64,000 nucleotides of DNA from Pseudomonas marginalis (GTDB taxonomy: Bacteria; Pseudomonadota; Gammaproteobacteria; Pseudomonadales; Pseudomonadaceae): NCBI RefSeq assembly GCF_008692035.1, contig NZ_VTFG01000001.1, positions 1,550,001-1,614,000 on the forward strand. The letters run 5' to 3'. Position numbers and translations under genes: made by a program. A model generated the notes under the pieces. The model did no database searches and was not told where the DNA came from. It saw nothing but the letters and a program-made list of their open reading frames with translations. Shown in pieces: positions 1 to 9,273 of this stretch. Each line of letters opens with the position of its first letter. Within the stretch, counting starts at the first letter, position 1.

Positions 1-276
1 GACTTCTTCCGCATCAACTTCTCGCGCTGCATTTTCTGCGGCCTCTGCGAGGAAGCTTGCCCGACCACCGCGATCCAGCTCACACCGGATTTCGAGATGG
101 CCGAGTTCAAACGTCAGGACCTGGTGTACGAGAAAGAAGATCTTTTGATCTCTGGTCCCGGTAAAAACCCTGATTACAACTTCTATCGTGTTGCAGGTAT
201 GGCCGTTGCCGGTAAGCCGAAAGGCGCCGCACAAAACGAAGCCGAGCCGATCAACGTGAAGAGCTTGCTGCCTTAA
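1..276 (+). CDS. nuoI: NADH-quinone oxidoreductase subunit I, 3' part
   Basis: The last 91 codons of NuoI; the start lies before the window. NuoI is the ferredoxin-like subunit of complex I that carries two 4Fe-4S clusters (N6a, N6b) and passes electrons from the peripheral arm toward the quinone. The visible part has the second cluster ligand set [12 protein letters not shown] (CxxCxxCxxxCP) at fragment residues 10-21, followed by the usual C-terminal tail. TAA at 274-276 lies 9 nt before nuoJ, so it belongs to the nuo operon that runs to nuoN. Confidence 0.96.
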   Translation, partial: DFFRINFSRCIFCGLCEEACPTTAIQLTPDFEMAEFKRQDLVYEKEDLLISGPGKNPDYNFYRVAGMAVAGKPKGAAQNEAEPINVKSLLP

Positions 277-285
277 GGAAGAAAG

Positions 286-789
286 ATGGAATTCGCTTTC
301 TATTTCGCATCGGGTATCGCGGTTGTGTCCACGCTTCGCGTGATCACCAACACCAACCCCGTGCACGCCCTGCTCTACCTGATCATTTCGCTGATCGCCG
401 TGGCCATGACCTTCTTCAGCCTCGGCGCACCGTTCGCCGGTGTGCTGGAAGTGATCGCCTACGCCGGCGCCATCATGGTGCTGTTCGTGTTTGTGGTGAT
501 GATGCTCAACCTCGGGCCGGCCTCGGTCGCCCAGGAACGCGTCTGGCTCAAGCCCGGCATCTGGCTCGGCCCGGTTGTCCTCGCAGCGCTGCTGCTGGGT
601 GAACTGCTGTATGTGCTGTTCGCTCACCAGAGCGGCCAGGCCATCGGCCATACCACCGTGGACGCGAAAGCCGTGGGCATCAGCCTGTTCGGCCCGTACC
701 TGCTGGTGGTCGAACTGGCGTCGATGCTGCTGCTCGCCGCAGCCATCACTGCCTTCCACTTGGGCCGCAACGAAGCCAAGGAGCAATGA
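286..789 (+). CDS. nuoJ: NADH-quinone oxidoreductase subunit J
   Basis: A 167-aa inner-membrane subunit of the proton-pumping arm of complex I. It has five hydrophobic segments. The stretch [15 protein letters not shown] (residues 55-69) matches the conserved third helix of NuoJ, which is thought to link quinone chemistry to proton transfer. The start is supported by a GGAAGAAAG ribosome-binding sequence just upstream. Its TGA overlaps an ATG at 786, but the conserved NuoK start is the next ATG at 792. Confidence 0.96.
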   Translation: MEFAFYFASGIAVVSTLRVITNTNPVHALLYLIISLIAVAMTFFSLGAPFAGVLEVIAYAGAIMVLFVFVVMMLNLGPASVAQERVWLKPGIWLGPVVLAALLLGELLYVLFAHQSGQAIGHTTVDAKAVGISLFGPYLLVVELASMLLLAAAITAFHLGRNEAKEQ

Positions 790-791
790 CG

Positions 792-1100
792 ATGCCTGCT
801 ATCCCTTTGGAGCATGGTCTGGCGGTCGCCGGCATCCTGTTCTGCCTTGGCCTGGTCGGCCTGATGGTTCGCCGTAACATTCTGTTCGTGTTGATGAGCC
901 TGGAAATCATGATGAACGCTGCGGCACTGGCGTTCATCGTTGCAGGTGCACGTTGGGGCCAGCCGGATGGACAAGTCATGTTCATCCTGGTGATCAGCCT
1001 GGCAGCCGCCGAGGCCAGTATCGGCCTGGCGATCCTGCTGCAACTGTATCGTCGCTTCCACACGCTTGATATCGACGCTGCCAGTGAGATGCGCGGATGA
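792..1100 (+). CDS. nuoK: NADH-quinone oxidoreductase subunit K
   Basis: A 102-aa, three-helix membrane subunit of complex I. Glu38 and Glu74, each inside a hydrophobic segment, correspond to the two membrane glutamates (E36 and E72 in E. coli NuoK) required for proton translocation. I chose ATG 792 ([10 protein letters not shown]) over ATG 786 because it gives the usual 102-residue NuoK. Its TGA overlaps the nuoL ATG by 4 nt, which suggests translational coupling. Confidence 0.96.
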   Translation: MPAIPLEHGLAVAGILFCLGLVGLMVRRNILFVLMSLEIMMNAAALAFIVAGARWGQPDGQVMFILVISLAAAEASIGLAILLQLYRRFHTLDIDAASEMRG

Positions 1101-2950
1101 ACATGATCTTTCTGACTTTCGTATTTCCCCTGATCGGTTTCCTGCTGCTGTCGTTCTCTCGCGGACGCTGGTCGGAAAACCTTTCGGCCCTGATCGGTGT
1201 GGGCTCCATTGGCCTGTCGGCTATCGTTGCCGCCTACGTCATCTGGCAATTCAACGTGGCACCGCCGGAAAGCGGCCACTACACCCTGGTGCTGTGGCAG
1301 TGGATGTCGGTGGAAGGCTTCAAGCCCAACTTCGCCCTCTACGTCGACGGCCTGTCGATCACCATGCTTGGCGTGGTGGTGGGCGTGGGCTTCCTGATCC
1401 ACCTGTTCGCGTCCTGGTACATGCGCGGTGAAGCGGGCTACTCGCGCTTCTTCTCGTACACCAACCTGTTTATCGCCAGCATGCTGTTCCTGGTGCTCGG
1501 CGATAACCTGTTGTTCCTGTACTTCGGTTGGGAAGGCGTGGGCCTGTGTTCGTACCTGTTGATCGGTTTCTACTACAGCAACCGCAACAACGGTAACGCG
1601 GCACTCAAGGCATTTATCGTCACCCGCATCGGCGACGTGTTCATGGCCATCGGCCTGTTCATCCTGTTCCAACAGGTGGGCACGCTGAACATCCAGGAAC
1701 TGCTGGTGCTGGCACCGCAGAAATTCCAGGTCGGCGACTTCTGGATCACCCTGGCGACCCTGATGCTGCTGGGCGGCGCCGTGGGTAAATCCGCGCAACT
1801 GCCGCTGCAGACCTGGCTGGCGGATGCGATGGCCGGTCCTACCCCGGTGTCGGCACTGATCCACGCCGCAACCATGGTGACCGCCGGTGTCTACCTGATC
1901 GCCCGTACCCACGGCCTGTTCACCCTGGCGCCGGACATCCTGCACCTGGTGGGCATCGTCGGCGGCGTGACCCTGGTACTGGCCGGCTTCGCCGCGCTGG
2001 TGCAGACCGACATCAAGCGGATCCTCGCCTACTCGACCATGAGCCAGATCGGCTACATGTTCCTGGCCCTGGGCGTCGGCGCCTGGGACGCGGCGATCTT
2101 CCACCTGATGACCCACGCCTTCTTCAAGGCCCTGCTGTTCCTGGCCTCCGGTGCGGTGATCGTGGCCTGCCACCACGAGCAGAACATCTTCAAGATGGGC
2201 GGCCTGTGGAAGAAACTGCCACTGGCCTACGCCAGCTTCATCGTCGGTGGTGCCGCCCTGGCCGCCCTGCCGCTGGTGACCGCCGGTTTCTACTCCAAGG
2301 ACGAAATCCTCTGGGAAGCCTTTGCCAGCGGTAACCAGAACCTGCTGTACGCAGGCCTGGTGGGTGCGTTCATGACCTCGCTGTACACCTTCCGCCTGAT
2401 CTTCATCACCTTCCACGGTGAAGCCAAGACCGAAGCCCACGCAGGCCATGGCATCTCCCACTGGTTGCCACTGTCGGTGCTGATCATCCTGTCGACCTTC
2501 ATCGGCGCGCTGATCACCCCGCCACTGGCCGGTGTACTGCCGGAAAGCGCCGGCCATGCCGGCGGCGCCGCCAAGCACAGCCTGGAAATCGCCTCGGGCG
2601 CCATTGCCATCGCCGGTATCCTGCTGGCGGCCCTGCTGTTCCTCGGCAAGCGTCGCTTCGTGACCGCCGTGGCCAACAGTGGCATCGGCCGTTTCCTCTC
2701 GGCCTGGTGGTTCGCGGCCTGGGGCTTCGACTGGCTCTACGACAAACTGTTCGTCAAGCCCTACCTGGCCATCAGTCATGTACTGCGTAAAGACCCGCTC
2801 GACCAGACCATCGGTTTGATCCCGCGCGCGGCCAAAGGCGGTCACACCGCCCTGAGCCGTACCGAGACCGGCCAGTTGCGTTGGTATGCGGCTTCCATGG
2901 CGGCCGGTGCCGTGCTGGTGATCGGCGCCATCGTTGTGGTAGCGGTCTGA
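1097..2950 (+). CDS. nuoL: NADH-quinone oxidoreductase subunit L
   Basis: A 617-aa antiporter-like subunit at the distal end of the membrane arm. It shows the Proton_antipo_N and Proton_antipo_M regions. Glu146 in [16 protein letters not shown] is the conserved membrane glutamate, and the [15 protein letters not shown] stretch carries the conserved lysine region. The C-terminus contains the long amphipathic lateral-helix region and a final anchoring helix. The length matches the family. A 39-nt gap with an AAGGAAA ribosome-binding sequence separates it from nuoM. Confidence 0.96.
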   Translation: MNMIFLTFVFPLIGFLLLSFSRGRWSENLSALIGVGSIGLSAIVAAYVIWQFNVAPPESGHYTLVLWQWMSVEGFKPNFALYVDGLSITMLGVVVGVGFLIHLFASWYMRGEAGYSRFFSYTNLFIASMLFLVLGDNLLFLYFGWEGVGLCSYLLIGFYYSNRNNGNAALKAFIVTRIGDVFMAIGLFILFQQVGTLNIQELLVLAPQKFQVGDFWITLATLMLLGGAVGKSAQLPLQTWLADAMAGPTPVSALIHAATMVTAGVYLIARTHGLFTLAPDILHLVGIVGGVTLVLAGFAALVQTDIKRILAYSTMSQIGYMFLALGVGAWDAAIFHLMTHAFFKALLFLASGAVIVACHHEQNIFKMGGLWKKLPLAYASFIVGGAALAALPLVTAGFYSKDEILWEAFASGNQNLLYAGLVGAFMTSLYTFRLIFITFHGEAKTEAHAGHGISHWLPLSVLIILSTFIGALITPPLAGVLPESAGHAGGAAKHSLEIASGAIAIAGILLAALLFLGKRRFVTAVANSGIGRFLSAWWFAAWGFDWLYDKLFVKPYLAISHVLRKDPLDQTIGLIPRAAKGGHTALSRTETGQLRWYAASMAAGAVLVIGAIVVVAV

Positions 2951-2989
2951 TATGAACTTTGCGAACTTGCGAAAGGAAACGAGCCCGTC

Positions 2990-4522
2990 ATGATTCTGCC
3001 CTGGCTAATCCTGATCCCCTTTATCGGCGGCCTGCTCTGCTGGATGGGTGAACGCTTCGGCGCCACCCTCCCCCGCTGGATTGCGTTGCTGACCATGTCC
3101 CTGGAACTCGCACTCGGCCTCTGGCTGTGGGCCCATGGCGACTATTCATTCGCTCCGGCACCGGGTGTCGATCCGACGTTCGCGCTTGAATTCAAGCACG
3201 TGTGGATCCAGCGCTTCGGCATCAACGTGCACCTGGCCCTCGACGGCCTGTCGCTGTTGATGATCCTGCTGACCGGCCTGCTGGGTATCCTCTCGGTACT
3301 CTGCTCCTGGAAAGAGATCCAGCGTCACGTGGGCTTCTTCCACCTGAACCTGATGTGGATCCTGGGCGGCGTTGTCGGCGTGTTCCTCGCCCTCGACCTG
3401 TTCATGTTCTTCTTCTTCTGGGAAATGATGCTGGTGCCGATGTACTTCCTCATCGCGCTCTGGGGTCACAGTTCTTCGGACGGCAAGAAAACCCGGATCT
3501 ACGCGGCGACCAAGTTCTTCATCTTCACCCAGGCTTCCGGCCTGATCATGTTGGTGGCGATCCTGGGCCTGGTACTGGTCAACTTCAACTCGACTGGCGT
3601 GATTACCTTCAACTACGCCGACCTGTTGAAAACCAAGATGTCCCTGACCACCGAGTACATCCTGATGCTGGGCTTCTTCATCGCCTTCGCGGTGAAGCTG
3701 CCGGTGGTGCCGTTCCACTCCTGGCTGCCTGACGCTCACGCCCAGGCGCCGACCGCCGGTTCCGTGGACCTGGCCGGTATCCTGCTGAAGACGGCGGCCT
3801 ACGGCCTGCTGCGTTTCGCCCTGCCGCTGTTCCCGAATGCCTCGGCCGAGTTCGCGCCGATTGCCATGACCCTCGGTCTGATCGGGATCTTCTACGGTGC
3901 GTTCCTGGCATTCGCGCAAACCGACATCAAGCGTCTGATTGCCTTCTCTTCCGTTTCCCACATGGGCTTCGTACTGATCGGTATCTACTCCGGCAGCCAG
4001 CTGGCGTTGCAAGGTGCAGTGATCCAGATGCTGGCCCACGGTGTCTCGGCCGCCGCACTGTTTATCCTGAGTGGCCAGTTGTACGAGCGCCTGCACACCC
4101 GTGACATGCGTGAGATGGGCGGCGTGTGGTCGCGCATTGCGTACCTGCCGGCGATCAGCCTGTTCTTCGCCGCCGCCTCCCTGGGCTTGCCGGGTACCGG
4201 TAACTTCATCGGCGAGTTCCTGATCCTGATGGGTGCCTTCGTGCAAACGCCGTGGATCAGCGCCATTGCTACGTCCGGCCTGGTATTCGGTTCGGTCTAC
4301 TCGCTGATCATGATCCACCGCGCCTACTTCGGCCCGGCCAAGTCCGACACTGTCCTCAAGGGGATGGATGCTCGCGAACTGATCATGGTGCTCGGCCTTG
4401 CGGTATTGCTGATCTACATCGGCGTGTACCCGCAACCGTTCCTGGACACTTCTGCCGCGACGATGCATGGCGTGCAGCAGTGGTTCGGCACCGCCTTCTC
4501 TCAACTCGCTTCGGCCCGGTAA
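2990..4522 (+). CDS. nuoM: NADH-quinone oxidoreductase subunit M
   Basis: A 510-aa antiporter-like proton-pumping subunit of complex I. Glu145 in [20 protein letters not shown] is the conserved charged residue of transmembrane helix 5. [19 protein letters not shown] is the typical loop and helix around the broken TM7. About 14 hydrophobic segments are visible. The stop is 7 nt from the nuoN start, within the same operon. Confidence 0.96.
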   Translation: MILPWLILIPFIGGLLCWMGERFGATLPRWIALLTMSLELALGLWLWAHGDYSFAPAPGVDPTFALEFKHVWIQRFGINVHLALDGLSLLMILLTGLLGILSVLCSWKEIQRHVGFFHLNLMWILGGVVGVFLALDLFMFFFFWEMMLVPMYFLIALWGHSSSDGKKTRIYAATKFFIFTQASGLIMLVAILGLVLVNFNSTGVITFNYADLLKTKMSLTTEYILMLGFFIAFAVKLPVVPFHSWLPDAHAQAPTAGSVDLAGILLKTAAYGLLRFALPLFPNASAEFAPIAMTLGLIGIFYGAFLAFAQTDIKRLIAFSSVSHMGFVLIGIYSGSQLALQGAVIQMLAHGVSAAALFILSGQLYERLHTRDMREMGGVWSRIAYLPAISLFFAAASLGLPGTGNFIGEFLILMGAFVQTPWISAIATSGLVFGSVYSLIMIHRAYFGPAKSDTVLKGMDARELIMVLGLAVLLIYIGVYPQPFLDTSAATMHGVQQWFGTAFSQLASAR

Positions 4523-4529
4523 GAGCGCT

Positions 4530-5993
4530 ATGGAATTCACGATCCAACACTTTATCGCGCTTGCGCCGCTGCTGATCACCAGCCTCACCATCGTGGTGGT
4601 GATGCTGGCGATCGCCTGGCGCCGCAATCATTCACAAACGTTCCTGCTGTCCTGCGCCGGTCTGAACCTGGCCTTGCTGTCGATTATCCCGGCACTCAAG
4701 GTCGCGCCACTGGCGGTGACCCCGCTGATGATGGTCGATGACTTCGCGCTGCTGTATATCGCGCTGATCCTCGTCGCCACCCTCGCCTGCGTCACCCTCG
4801 CCCACGCCTACCTCGGCGAAGGCGGCACCGGCTACCCGGGCAACCGCGAAGAGCTGTACCTGCTGATCCTGCTGGCTGCGGCCGGCGGTATCGTGCTGGT
4901 CAGCGCGCAGCACCTGGCCGGCTTGTTCATCGGCCTGGAACTGCTGTCGATCCCGACCTACGGCCTGGTGGCCTACGCCTTCTTCAACAAGCGCTCCCTG
5001 GAAGCCGGCATCAAGTACATGGTGCTGTCGGCCGCCGGCTCCGCGTTCCTGTTGTTCGGCATGGCCCTGCTCTACGCCGAAGCCGGCAGCCTGAGCTTCA
5101 CCGGTATCGGTCACGCCCTGGCCGCCACCAACAGCCCCGCGCCGATTGCCCAGCTGGGCCTGGCGATGATGCTGATCGGCCTGGCGTTCAAGCTGTCGCT
5201 GGTGCCGTTCCACCTGTGGACCCCGGACGTGTACGAAGGCGCCCCGGCGCCGGTGGCGGCGTTCCTGGCGACCGCGTCCAAGGTCGCTGTGTTTGCGGTG
5301 ATGGTGCGTCTGTTCCAGATCTCGCCTGCCGCCAACACCGGCGTGCTGAGCCACGTACTGACCGTGATCGCCATCGCGTCGATCCTGTTCGGCAACCTGC
5401 TGGCGCTGACCCAGAACAACCTCAAGCGTCTGCTGGGTTACTCGTCCATCGCTCACTTCGGCTACCTGCTGATCGCCCTGGTGGCGAGCAAAGGCCTGGC
5501 CGTGGAAGCCATCGGCGTGTACCTGGTCACCTACGTGATCACCAGCCTCGGCGCGTTCGGCGTGATCACCCTGATGTCCTCGCCTTACAAAGGCCGTGAC
5601 GCCGACGCCCTGTACGAATACCGCGGCCTGTTCTGGCGCCGTCCGTACCTGACCGCCGTACTCACCGTGATGATGCTGTCCCTGGCCGGTATCCCGCTGA
5701 CCGCAGGCTTTATCGGCAAGTTCTACATCGTCGCGACCGGTGTCGAAGCCCACGAGTGGTGGCTGGTTGCGTCCCTGGTGCTGGGCAGTGCCATCGGCGT
5801 GTTCTACTACCTGCGCGTGATGGTCACCCTGTACCTGATCGAGCCAAACCTGCGCCGTGTGGATGCCGAGCTGCACTGGGAACAGAAAGCCGGTGGCGTG
5901 ATGCTGCTGGCTATCGCCCTGCTCGCCTTCTTCCTGGGCGTGTACCCACAACCGTTGCTGACCCTGGTGCAGCACGCGGTGCTGGGGGTTTGA
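4530..5993 (+). CDS. nuoN: NADH-quinone oxidoreductase subunit N
   Basis: A 487-aa antiporter-like subunit next to NuoK in the membrane arm, and the last gene of the nuo operon. Glu137 in [15 protein letters not shown] is the conserved glutamate, and [19 protein letters not shown] is the conserved lysine/broken-helix region. An in-frame upstream extension to 4467 lies inside nuoM; ATG 4530 (MEFTIQHF) gives the family length. A strong terminator follows within 30 nt. Confidence 0.96.
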   Translation: MEFTIQHFIALAPLLITSLTIVVVMLAIAWRRNHSQTFLLSCAGLNLALLSIIPALKVAPLAVTPLMMVDDFALLYIALILVATLACVTLAHAYLGEGGTGYPGNREELYLLILLAAAGGIVLVSAQHLAGLFIGLELLSIPTYGLVAYAFFNKRSLEAGIKYMVLSAAGSAFLLFGMALLYAEAGSLSFTGIGHALAATNSPAPIAQLGLAMMLIGLAFKLSLVPFHLWTPDVYEGAPAPVAAFLATASKVAVFAVMVRLFQISPAANTGVLSHVLTVIAIASILFGNLLALTQNNLKRLLGYSSIAHFGYLLIALVASKGLAVEAIGVYLVTYVITSLGAFGVITLMSSPYKGRDADALYEYRGLFWRRPYLTAVLTVMMLSLAGIPLTAGFIGKFYIVATGVEAHEWWLVASLVLGSAIGVFYYLRVMVTLYLIEPNLRRVDAELHWEQKAGGVMLLAIALLAFFLGVYPQPLLTLVQHAVLGV

Positions 5994-6019
5994 TCCCTTA
6001 GCGGTATGTGAACCAACAG

Positions 6020-6048
6020 AAACGGCGCCCCAGGGCGCCGTTTTTGCG
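6020..6048 (+). terminator. Rho-independent terminator of the nuo operon
   Basis: A perfect 10-bp stem (AAACGGCGCC at 6020-6029, GGCGCCGTTT at 6034-6043) with a 4-nt loop runs straight into a T tract. It lies 27 nt after the nuoN stop. Confidence 0.93.
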
Positions 6049-6072
6049 TTCTGGGCTGACCTGCAACAGCCC

Positions 6073-6104
6073 AAAAAAAACGCCCCGAATGTTCGGGGCG
6101 TTTT
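6073..6104 (-). terminator. Terminator of the outer-membrane barrel gene
   Basis: A 13-bp inverted repeat (AAAACGCCCCGAA at 6077-6089 and its complement at 6092-6104) is flanked on the minus strand by a run of eight T. It sits 15 nt past the stop of the minus-strand gene ending at 6119. It can also act on the plus strand as a back-up for nuo. Confidence 0.9.
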
Positions 6105-6118
6105 ACATTGCAACCGCG

Positions 6119-6871
6119 TCAGAACGCGATACCGACCTTGACCCCGTACTCATCCCGCTTGAGCCGAGTGTTATCGGCCACTTCGGAATCACCGTCGAGC
6201 TTGTATTCGGTGCGGGTGTAGTAAAGGCCCGCCATCACCGGCAGGTCACCCTTCTGGTTCATCAGCAGGCTGACTTCCGCATACGGGTTAGTGCGGTCCT
6301 TGAGGTCTACGGTGTCGCTGCCCACGCCGTCCACCTTGAGCTTGGTACGACCATCAATGGTGCGACGTGCACCGGCTTCGAAACGCAGCGTCATGTCATC
6401 GAACTGATGGTTGTAGCCCAGGGCTGCCTTGGCGAACGGCGACTTGCTGGTGAGCTCCATGTCGTAGTCGTTCGAGTCCAGCTCATAGCGGGTCCAGCTG
6501 TAACCGCCGCCCACGATCACGTCGACGAAGTTGCGCGCATCCAGCGCGGCACGCCAGCCGAGATCCAGGTCGGCCTGGCCTTCCTTGAGTTTGTTATCAC
6601 TCTTTTTACCGTACTTGGCTTCCACACCTGCCTGGTAGATAAAGCCCGACTCGGCGGTGAGCTTGTTGCCGAAGTTGTAGAAAAGACCGGCTTCGGGCAT
6701 GTGGTCCTTATCACTTTCACTACCGCCTTCGAGCTTGAAGTCGTTGTAGCTGCCCAGAATCCCAAAGGTAGAAATCGGGTCAGTGGACGGTGCGGCGAAC
6801 ACCACGGCTGGCGCGGCGACCAGCGCCAGCAGTGAGGAATGCTTGAGGAGGTTTCCGAATAGTTTGGACAT
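6119..6871 (-). CDS. Outer-membrane beta-barrel protein
   Basis: A 250-aa protein that I cannot assign to a named porin. The N-terminus is a Sec signal peptide (MSKLFGNLLKHSSLLALVAA, cleavage near AVVFA-AP, residue 26). The mature part is made of alternating amphipathic strands rich in aromatic residues (GYSWTRYEL, GLYYTRTEYKL). It ends in ...VKVGIAF with a C-terminal phenylalanine, the usual BAM recognition signal, so an outer-membrane barrel of about 8-10 strands is likely. An AAGGAGAT ribosome-binding site precedes ATG 6871. It appears monocistronic with its own terminator, and its leader contains a nested inverted repeat (6894-6957). Confidence 0.75.
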   Translation of the reverse strand: MSKLFGNLLKHSSLLALVAAPAVVFAAPSTDPISTFGILGSYNDFKLEGGSESDKDHMPEAGLFYNFGNKLTAESGFIYQAGVEAKYGKKSDNKLKEGQADLDLGWRAALDARNFVDVIVGGGYSWTRYELDSNDYDMELTSKSPFAKAALGYNHQFDDMTLRFEAGARRTIDGRTKLKVDGVGSDTVDLKDRTNPYAEVSLLMNQKGDLPVMAGLYYTRTEYKLDGDSEVADNTRLKRDEYGVKVGIAF

Positions 6872-6893
6872 CGTTTACATCTCCTTGTCTGGT

Positions 6894-6957
6894 GGGCAAA
6901 TTATTCAGGAAACGCTTCGAACCCAGGCTGGCACCAAAGGTTCGAAAAAATTTGCCC
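6894..6957. repeat. Nested inverted repeat upstream of the barrel gene
   Basis: Outer arms GGGCAAATT (6894-6902) and AATTTGCCC (6949-6957) enclose inner arms TTCGAACC (6916-6923) and GGTTCGAA (6939-6946). All arms are perfect. It lies 23-86 nt before the barrel gene start. It may be a leader-RNA fold or a binding site; its function is unknown. Confidence 0.6.
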
Positions 6958-6994
6958 CCACTTGGAGGTAAAACGGTTCAGCGATCGCTCTGGA

Positions 6995-7834
6995 TCAATA
7001 CTCCTGGCGTGCAGCCATTACCAAGCCCTCAAGGGTTGAATCAAGCTGAGGGTGAACCGGCACGCGAATCCCAAAGGTAGTGCCCAGTACGTCCAGCAGC
7101 TCGTCGGCGCTCTGGATCACACGCTTGTCACTCGGCCGATCCAGGTAGTGAATCCCATAGTGGGCGTTGTTCAAGGTGTGGCGTTCTCCCGCTGCCAGGC
7201 GTGCGACTTTCAATTGGCCCACGAACGGCGAACCTGGATGGGTCGAGACGTACCAGTTACCGATTTCGTAGTCGATGTCTGCCTGCACTTGCAGGTCGAA
7301 CACATACAAGCCACGCCACTCCCCCGCGACCTCGGCCCACAAGGTGTAGCTGCTCTCCTGTTCATTGAGAGTCAGGCGATACGGCTCATGGGCCGTGGCC
7401 TGCACGGCCTGCGTGTCCAACTGCAACGGACTGCTGGGCACCATGCCACCAAAGCCGACGTCGGTGATGTAGCGCACGCCGTCCAATGTCACCAGGCTCA
7501 GGCGATGGGTACGCGCCGTACGTGCATCCGGCGGCCCCCCCATCACAACCCGCCCGGTAATGCCGCGAGCATCGAAGCCCAGTGCCTGCAACAGCGCCAG
7601 GAACATCTGGTTCAACTCATAGCAATACCCACCCCGCCCATCGAACAGGACTTTCTGCTCGACGCTGGGCAAGTCGATCGGCACCGGCAGACGCAACAGG
7701 GTCGACAGGCTTTCGAAGGCGAAGGTGCACACATGACGCAGTTGCAAATCCCGCAGGGTCTGCAGGGTGGGCGGTGGTGGCGAGTCGTAACCCAGGCGTT
7801 GCAGGTACAGGCGGCTGTGGTTCAGGAGGGTCAT
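6995..7834 (-). CDS. nat: Arylamine N-acetyltransferase
   Basis: A 279-aa cytoplasmic enzyme that transfers acetyl (or propionyl) from CoA to arylamines, arylhydroxylamines and hydrazines. The catalytic triad of the family is present: Cys71 in RGGYCYELN, His110 in RTHRLSLV and Asp125 in TDVGFGG. The length matches bacterial NATs (about 275-285 aa). It stands alone between a minus-strand barrel gene and a divergent small gene. It probably serves xenobiotic detoxification; the true substrate cannot be read from the sequence. Confidence 0.93.
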   Translation of the reverse strand: MTLLNHSRLYLQRLGYDSPPPPTLQTLRDLQLRHVCTFAFESLSTLLRLPVPIDLPSVEQKVLFDGRGGYCYELNQMFLALLQALGFDARGITGRVVMGGPPDARTARTHRLSLVTLDGVRYITDVGFGGMVPSSPLQLDTQAVQATAHEPYRLTLNEQESSYTLWAEVAGEWRGLYVFDLQVQADIDYEIGNWYVSTHPGSPFVGQLKVARLAAGERHTLNNAHYGIHYLDRPSDKRVIQSADELLDVLGTTFGIRVPVHPQLDSTLEGLVMAARQEY

Positions 7835-7954
7835 GGCGCGATCCTTGGGCGCGGGAGGAATGCGTCACTATGCCGCGCAAGCATGCAGATTGTCATTTTG
7901 AGTGAACCTTTTTAAACCGTTCCCTATCCATCTATAACAAGACAGGGAGGCAAC

Positions 7955-8191
7955 ATGAGTACCGCAAAAATCTACACCATCCACTACCAACTGCACGGTC
8001 AACCGAAGTCCTTTGTGGTGCGTGCCGAAGTGATGAACAACGCCGAGGCCTGGCACTGGGCAGCCGTCGACGCCGACATAGCGCATGTCAGTCGTATCGG
8101 CCGGGTCGGCCATGAGCAGGTGAAAAAAACCACGCGCCCATGGGCCGAGAAGTACGGCATCACCGACGTCACCTGGATGCCGCCCAGATAA
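7955..8191 (+). CDS. Small conserved hypothetical protein (DUF6555-like)
   Basis: A 78-aa soluble basic protein beginning MSTAKIYTIHYQLHG, with no signal peptide or membrane segment. It resembles from memory a short Pseudomonas family with the pattern YxLHGQPKSFVVR...AWHWAxxDA...GITDVxW (DUF6555); this was not verified by search. A good GGGAGG ribosome-binding sequence lies just before ATG 7955. No function is known. It is convergent with the 67-aa gene at 8224-8427. Confidence 0.7.
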   Translation: MSTAKIYTIHYQLHGQPKSFVVRAEVMNNAEAWHWAAVDADIAHVSRIGRVGHEQVKKTTRPWAEKYGITDVTWMPPR

Positions 8192-8218
8192 ATAAAAAGC
8201 CCCGCTCATTGGCGGGGC
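8191..8218 (-). terminator. Terminator between convergent small genes
   Basis: A 7-bp stem (GCCCCGC at 8199-8205, GCGGGGC at 8212-8218) with a 5-nt loop. On the minus strand it is followed by a T5 tract (8194-8198), so it mainly ends the minus-strand pair of small genes starting at 8616. Confidence 0.82.
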
Positions 8219-8223
8219 CCAGC

Positions 8224-8427
8224 TCATTTCTTCAAGTCGCCCAACGGATCGTAGGGCGGCTTTTTTTTCCCGTCGTCCTTGGCCTTTTTATCCAGGGGGG
8301 CGATGGCCGGACCGATGGGATCAACCTGCGGGTCGGCCACATCGGGCGAGTCCGGATCAAATCCCAGCTCATCCTTGCCGCTGGCGTGTTCGTTGGAGGG
8401 CGGTCCATCCGAGCGCTTGTTCATCAT
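8224..8427 (-). CDS. Small acidic/proline-rich hypothetical protein
   Basis: A 67-aa, very hydrophilic protein (many D, P, K; ends KKPPYDPLGDLKK) with no signal peptide or hydrophobic segment, probably disordered. An AGGAG sequence precedes it. The second ATG (8424) has better spacing from that site, so the true product may be 66 aa. It lies 9 nt after the 59-aa gene at 8437-8616 and ends at a terminator, so the two form a small operon. I do not recognise a function; small proteins of this style are common in fluorescent Pseudomonas. Confidence 0.6.
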   Translation of the reverse strand: MMNKRSDGPPSNEHASGKDELGFDPDSPDVADPQVDPIGPAIAPLDKKAKDDGKKKPPYDPLGDLKK

Positions 8428-8436
8428 GGTCTCCTG

Positions 8437-8616
8437 TTATAGCGGGCGAGCTTTGTCGTGGAGGTTTTCCAGGTCGTCTTCGACGCGCTCCACATCATCC
8501 TGGGCGTCACGCTCTTTCGGGTCATTGGGGCGCAAGGCATCGTTGTCGCGCTCCTCTTCGCCGGGTGTGCGATCGGGGTCCGGGGTACCGGGCGGTGGCT
8601 GCTTGTACTCGGGCAT
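8437..8616 (-). CDS. Small highly charged hypothetical protein
   Basis: A 59-aa protein (MPEYKQPPPGTPDPDRTPGE...) made almost entirely of D, E, R, P and N, with a short helix-prone segment (DDVERVEDDLENLHDKA) at the C-terminus. An upstream in-frame TTG (8631) is possible, but ATG 8616 has GAGG at a good distance and is preferred. It is the first gene of a two-gene operon with the 67-aa gene. No function is recognised. Confidence 0.55.
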   Translation of the reverse strand: MPEYKQPPPGTPDPDRTPGEEERDNDALRPNDPKERDAQDDVERVEDDLENLHDKARPL

Positions 8617-8750
8617 GGTGGTTGACCTCAAAGGGGCTACACCGGTTTAGAGAAACTGCCCCAGATCATGGTTCAACTTGATTGCCCCACCACTGACCGC
8701 CGACCATGAGAAGATGCCTTCCCCCTACCCGCCCTGGAGACCTGGACCGG

Positions 8751-9272
8751 ATGTTCGAGCTCAAACCCTGCGACCCCGTCACCTACCGCCAACAGACGCG
8801 CCGCAGCACCCTGATCGTAGCCGTGCTGTTCGTGGCCCTGGCCATGCTGCTGTCGAGCCTGGCGGTGATGCTGTTCGGCGAACCCGGCGGTGACAACTTC
8901 CGCTTCAATGTCGGTGGCGTATTCGCCGGGGTGTTGATAACGGTCGCCCTGCTGCGCGGCCCGTTCCGCACCCAACCGTGGTTGGCACCGGCCGTCTATG
9001 GCTGGCAGCTCAAGCGCACCCTGATGCGCGTGACCAACGTGATGCACACCGTCACCGAGCGTGTGCAGGCGAATGATCCGACGGCCATGAAGGTCCTGCG
9101 TTTCTATCACCTGGGGCTGACGCAGATGCACGCCCTGGACGCCAACTCCAGTGCCCAGGCGCAGTTGGTGGGGGAAATCGAAGCACATCAGGCGAAGATG
9201 CACGTGCTGGGGATCGACACCGAACAAACCCGCTTTGATCCCGCGTGGCTGGAAGGATTGAAACGCACGTAA
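8751..9272 (+). CDS. DUF3087-like membrane protein
   Basis: A 173-aa inner-membrane protein with two hydrophobic segments near residues 20-44 and 53-68, then a cytoplasmic helical domain of about 100 residues. It begins MFELKPCDPVTYRQQTRRS, which I recall as the DUF3087 family of gamma-proteobacteria (not verified). I chose ATG 8751 over the upstream ATG 8706 because the first 15 residues of the longer version are not hydrophobic or family-like. No function is known. It is convergent with the MFS gene ending at 9274. Confidence 0.7.
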   Translation: MFELKPCDPVTYRQQTRRSTLIVAVLFVALAMLLSSLAVMLFGEPGGDNFRFNVGGVFAGVLITVALLRGPFRTQPWLAPAVYGWQLKRTLMRVTNVMHTVTERVQANDPTAMKVLRFYHLGLTQMHALDANSSAQAQLVGEIEAHQAKMHVLGIDTEQTRFDPAWLEGLKRT

Positions 9273-9273
9273 G

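Noticed and set aside
746..2845. A 699-codon minus-strand frame antisense to nuoL
   Set aside because: nuoK and nuoL are unmistakable on the plus strand; the antisense translation is Q/H/G-rich shadow sequence.
6939..6957. GGTTCGAA, resembling a tRNA T-loop
   Set aside because: No acceptor, D or anticodon arms can be folded around it; it is part of the nested inverted repeat.
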